A stretch of DNA of 6,000 nt. Origin: Methanosarcinales archaeon. Lineage in GTDB: Archaea > Halobacteriota > Syntropharchaeia > Alkanophagales > Methanospirareceae. The stretch is taken from the NCBI GenBank assembly GCA_025464645.1, contig JAODGF010000143.1, forward strand, positions 1 through 6,000, written 5' to 3'. The translations under genes were made by a program, and so were the position numbers. Shown here piece by piece: positions 5,324 to 6,000 of this stretch (the stretch's first letter is position 1; every line of letters begins with the position of its first letter). Under the pieces are notes generated by a model. That model saw only the letters and a program-made list of their open reading frames with translations. It made no database searches and was not told the origin of the DNA.

Positions 5324-6000
5324 ATGACAAGCATACGGGAAAGGATGGAAAGGATGGGCATAGGGAAGAGAATAAGAATGGAAAGAATCGTGGACCGGAA
5401 GAGCGGGAGAAGTGTCATTGTTCCTATGGACCATGGTGTGACGTCAGGTCCGATATATGGGTTGACGGACATGACGCGAGCAGTAGATGCGGTAGCAGAA
5501 GGAGGAGCGAATGCTGTTCTCGTGCATAAAGGTATTGTAATAGCAGGGCATAGAGGATATGGCAAGGATATAGGACTAATAATTCACTTATCTGCGAGTA
5601 CTTCGTTAGGACCCGACCCATTAAACAAAGTTACAGTCGCAACGGTAGAAGAAGCGATACGATTAGGTGCGGATGCGGTGTCAATGCACGTGAATGTGGG
5701 CGCGGAGAACGAGGCGGACATGCTTGCTGAGCTGGGAGAGACGGCAATGGTATGTGAGGAATGGGGCATGCCGTTTTTGGCAATGATGTATCCGCGTGGT
5801 AAAAAGGTGAAGAGCGAGCATGACGTAGAGGTGGTGAAGCATGTAGCACGTGTAGGTGCTGAACTTGGTGCTGATATAATAAAGACAAATTATACTGGTG
5901 ACCCTGATACATTTAAGGATGTGATAAGTAGTTGCCCGGTGCCGGTGATAATAGCCGGTGGTCCAAAGGCGAATACGGATGCGGAAGTGTTAAAGATGGT
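5324..6000 (+). CDS. aroA': 2-amino-3,7-dideoxy-D-threo-hept-6-ulosonate (ADH) synthase, 3' partial
   Basis: The frame stays open from 5324 to the window edge (225 complete codons of roughly 265 expected). It is a class I Schiff-base aldolase with a TIM-barrel fold. The set MDHGVTSGPIYGL (D36), SASTSLGPDPLNKV (90-103), MMYPRG (Y156) and DIIKTNYTGD (K187) matches archaeal ADH synthase. Its known catalytic Asp, Tyr and Lys in the Methanocaldococcus enzyme (33, 153, 184) sit at the same spacing with an offset of three. The enzyme starts the archaeal route to 3-dehydroquinate, and so to aromatic amino acids, from aspartate semialdehyde and 6-deoxy-5-ketofructose 1-phosphate. DhnA-type fructose-bisphosphate aldolase is the main alternative, but the SGPIYGL segment favours ADH synthase. 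The ATG at 5324 gives the expected short N-terminus before MGIGKRIRMERI, and GGGAG at 5309-5313 is well placed. The ATG at 5345 is a possible later start. Confidence 0.9.
   Translation, partial: MTSIRERMERMGIGKRIRMERIVDRKSGRSVIVPMDHGVTSGPIYGLTDMTRAVDAVAEGGANAVLVHKGIVIAGHRGYGKDIGLIIHLSASTSLGPDPLNKVTVATVEEAIRLGADAVSMHVNVGAENEADMLAELGETAMVCEEWGMPFLAMMYPRGKKVKSEHDVEVVKHVARVGAELGADIIKTNYTGDPDTFKDVISSCPVPVIIAGGPKANTDAEVLKM

Noticed and set aside
5260..5529. 89-codon open frame starting in the 7-bp repeat array
   Set aside because: It overlaps the ADH synthase gene out of frame. Its sequence is low-complexity and Lys/Glu/Gly/Arg-rich without any family motif, while the other frame carries all catalytic residues.
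1..6000. tRNA or rRNA genes, CRISPR arrays, insertion sequences or phage genes
   Set aside because: No transposase or integrase motifs, no spaced direct repeats of CRISPR type, and no cloverleaf-like or rRNA-like stretch was seen; nearly all bases are accounted for by protein genes.

Overview
The window looks archaeal, most likely a methane-metabolising or closely related euryarchaeon (a methanogen, an ANME-type methanotroph or an Archaeoglobus-like lineage). The signs are a methanofuran-type ATP-grasp ligase, archaeal FAD synthetase RibL, nickel regulator NikR, a single-Thr proteasome beta subunit, the KH/beta-CASP termination ribonuclease FttA (aCPSF1), and the archaeal aromatic-pathway enzyme ADH synthase. 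Coding is dense, all genes lie on the + strand, and ATA, AGA and AGG codons are abundant. The species cannot be fixed from this sequence alone.

Layout. Positions 1-3235 form one tightly packed gene string: the 3' end of an unrecognised Lys-rich protein (1-384), an ATP-grasp ligase resembling tyramine-glutamate ligase MfnD (386-1318), a JAMM/MPN+ metalloprotease (1324-1752), RibL (1746-2171), NikR (2174-2596) and PsmB (2600-3235). The gaps are 1, 5, -7, 2 and 3 nt, so co-transcription and translational coupling are likely. A 120-nt gap follows (3236-3355). It holds a U-rich tract, a 10-bp inverted repeat, a direct repeat and a TATA-like element. Next is fttA (3356-5242), then an A-rich spacer of about eight degenerate 7-bp repeats (5243-5298). 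The last gene encodes ADH synthase (5324-6000) and runs off the window end.

Working together. The first string mixes cofactor supply (methanofuran, FAD), metal control (nickel, the metal of methyl-coenzyme M reductase F430 and of hydrogenases) and protein turnover (JAMM protease, proteasome). FttA handles 3'-end formation and termination. ADH synthase opens the archaeal 3-dehydroquinate route to aromatic amino acids. All recognised families are known. The points worth a second look are a one-residue insertion in the JAMM zinc motif, a dyad with NikR-operator-like geometry before fttA, the 7-bp repeat array, the Cys-poor RibL and the unidentified first protein. I did not find a convincing wholly new system.
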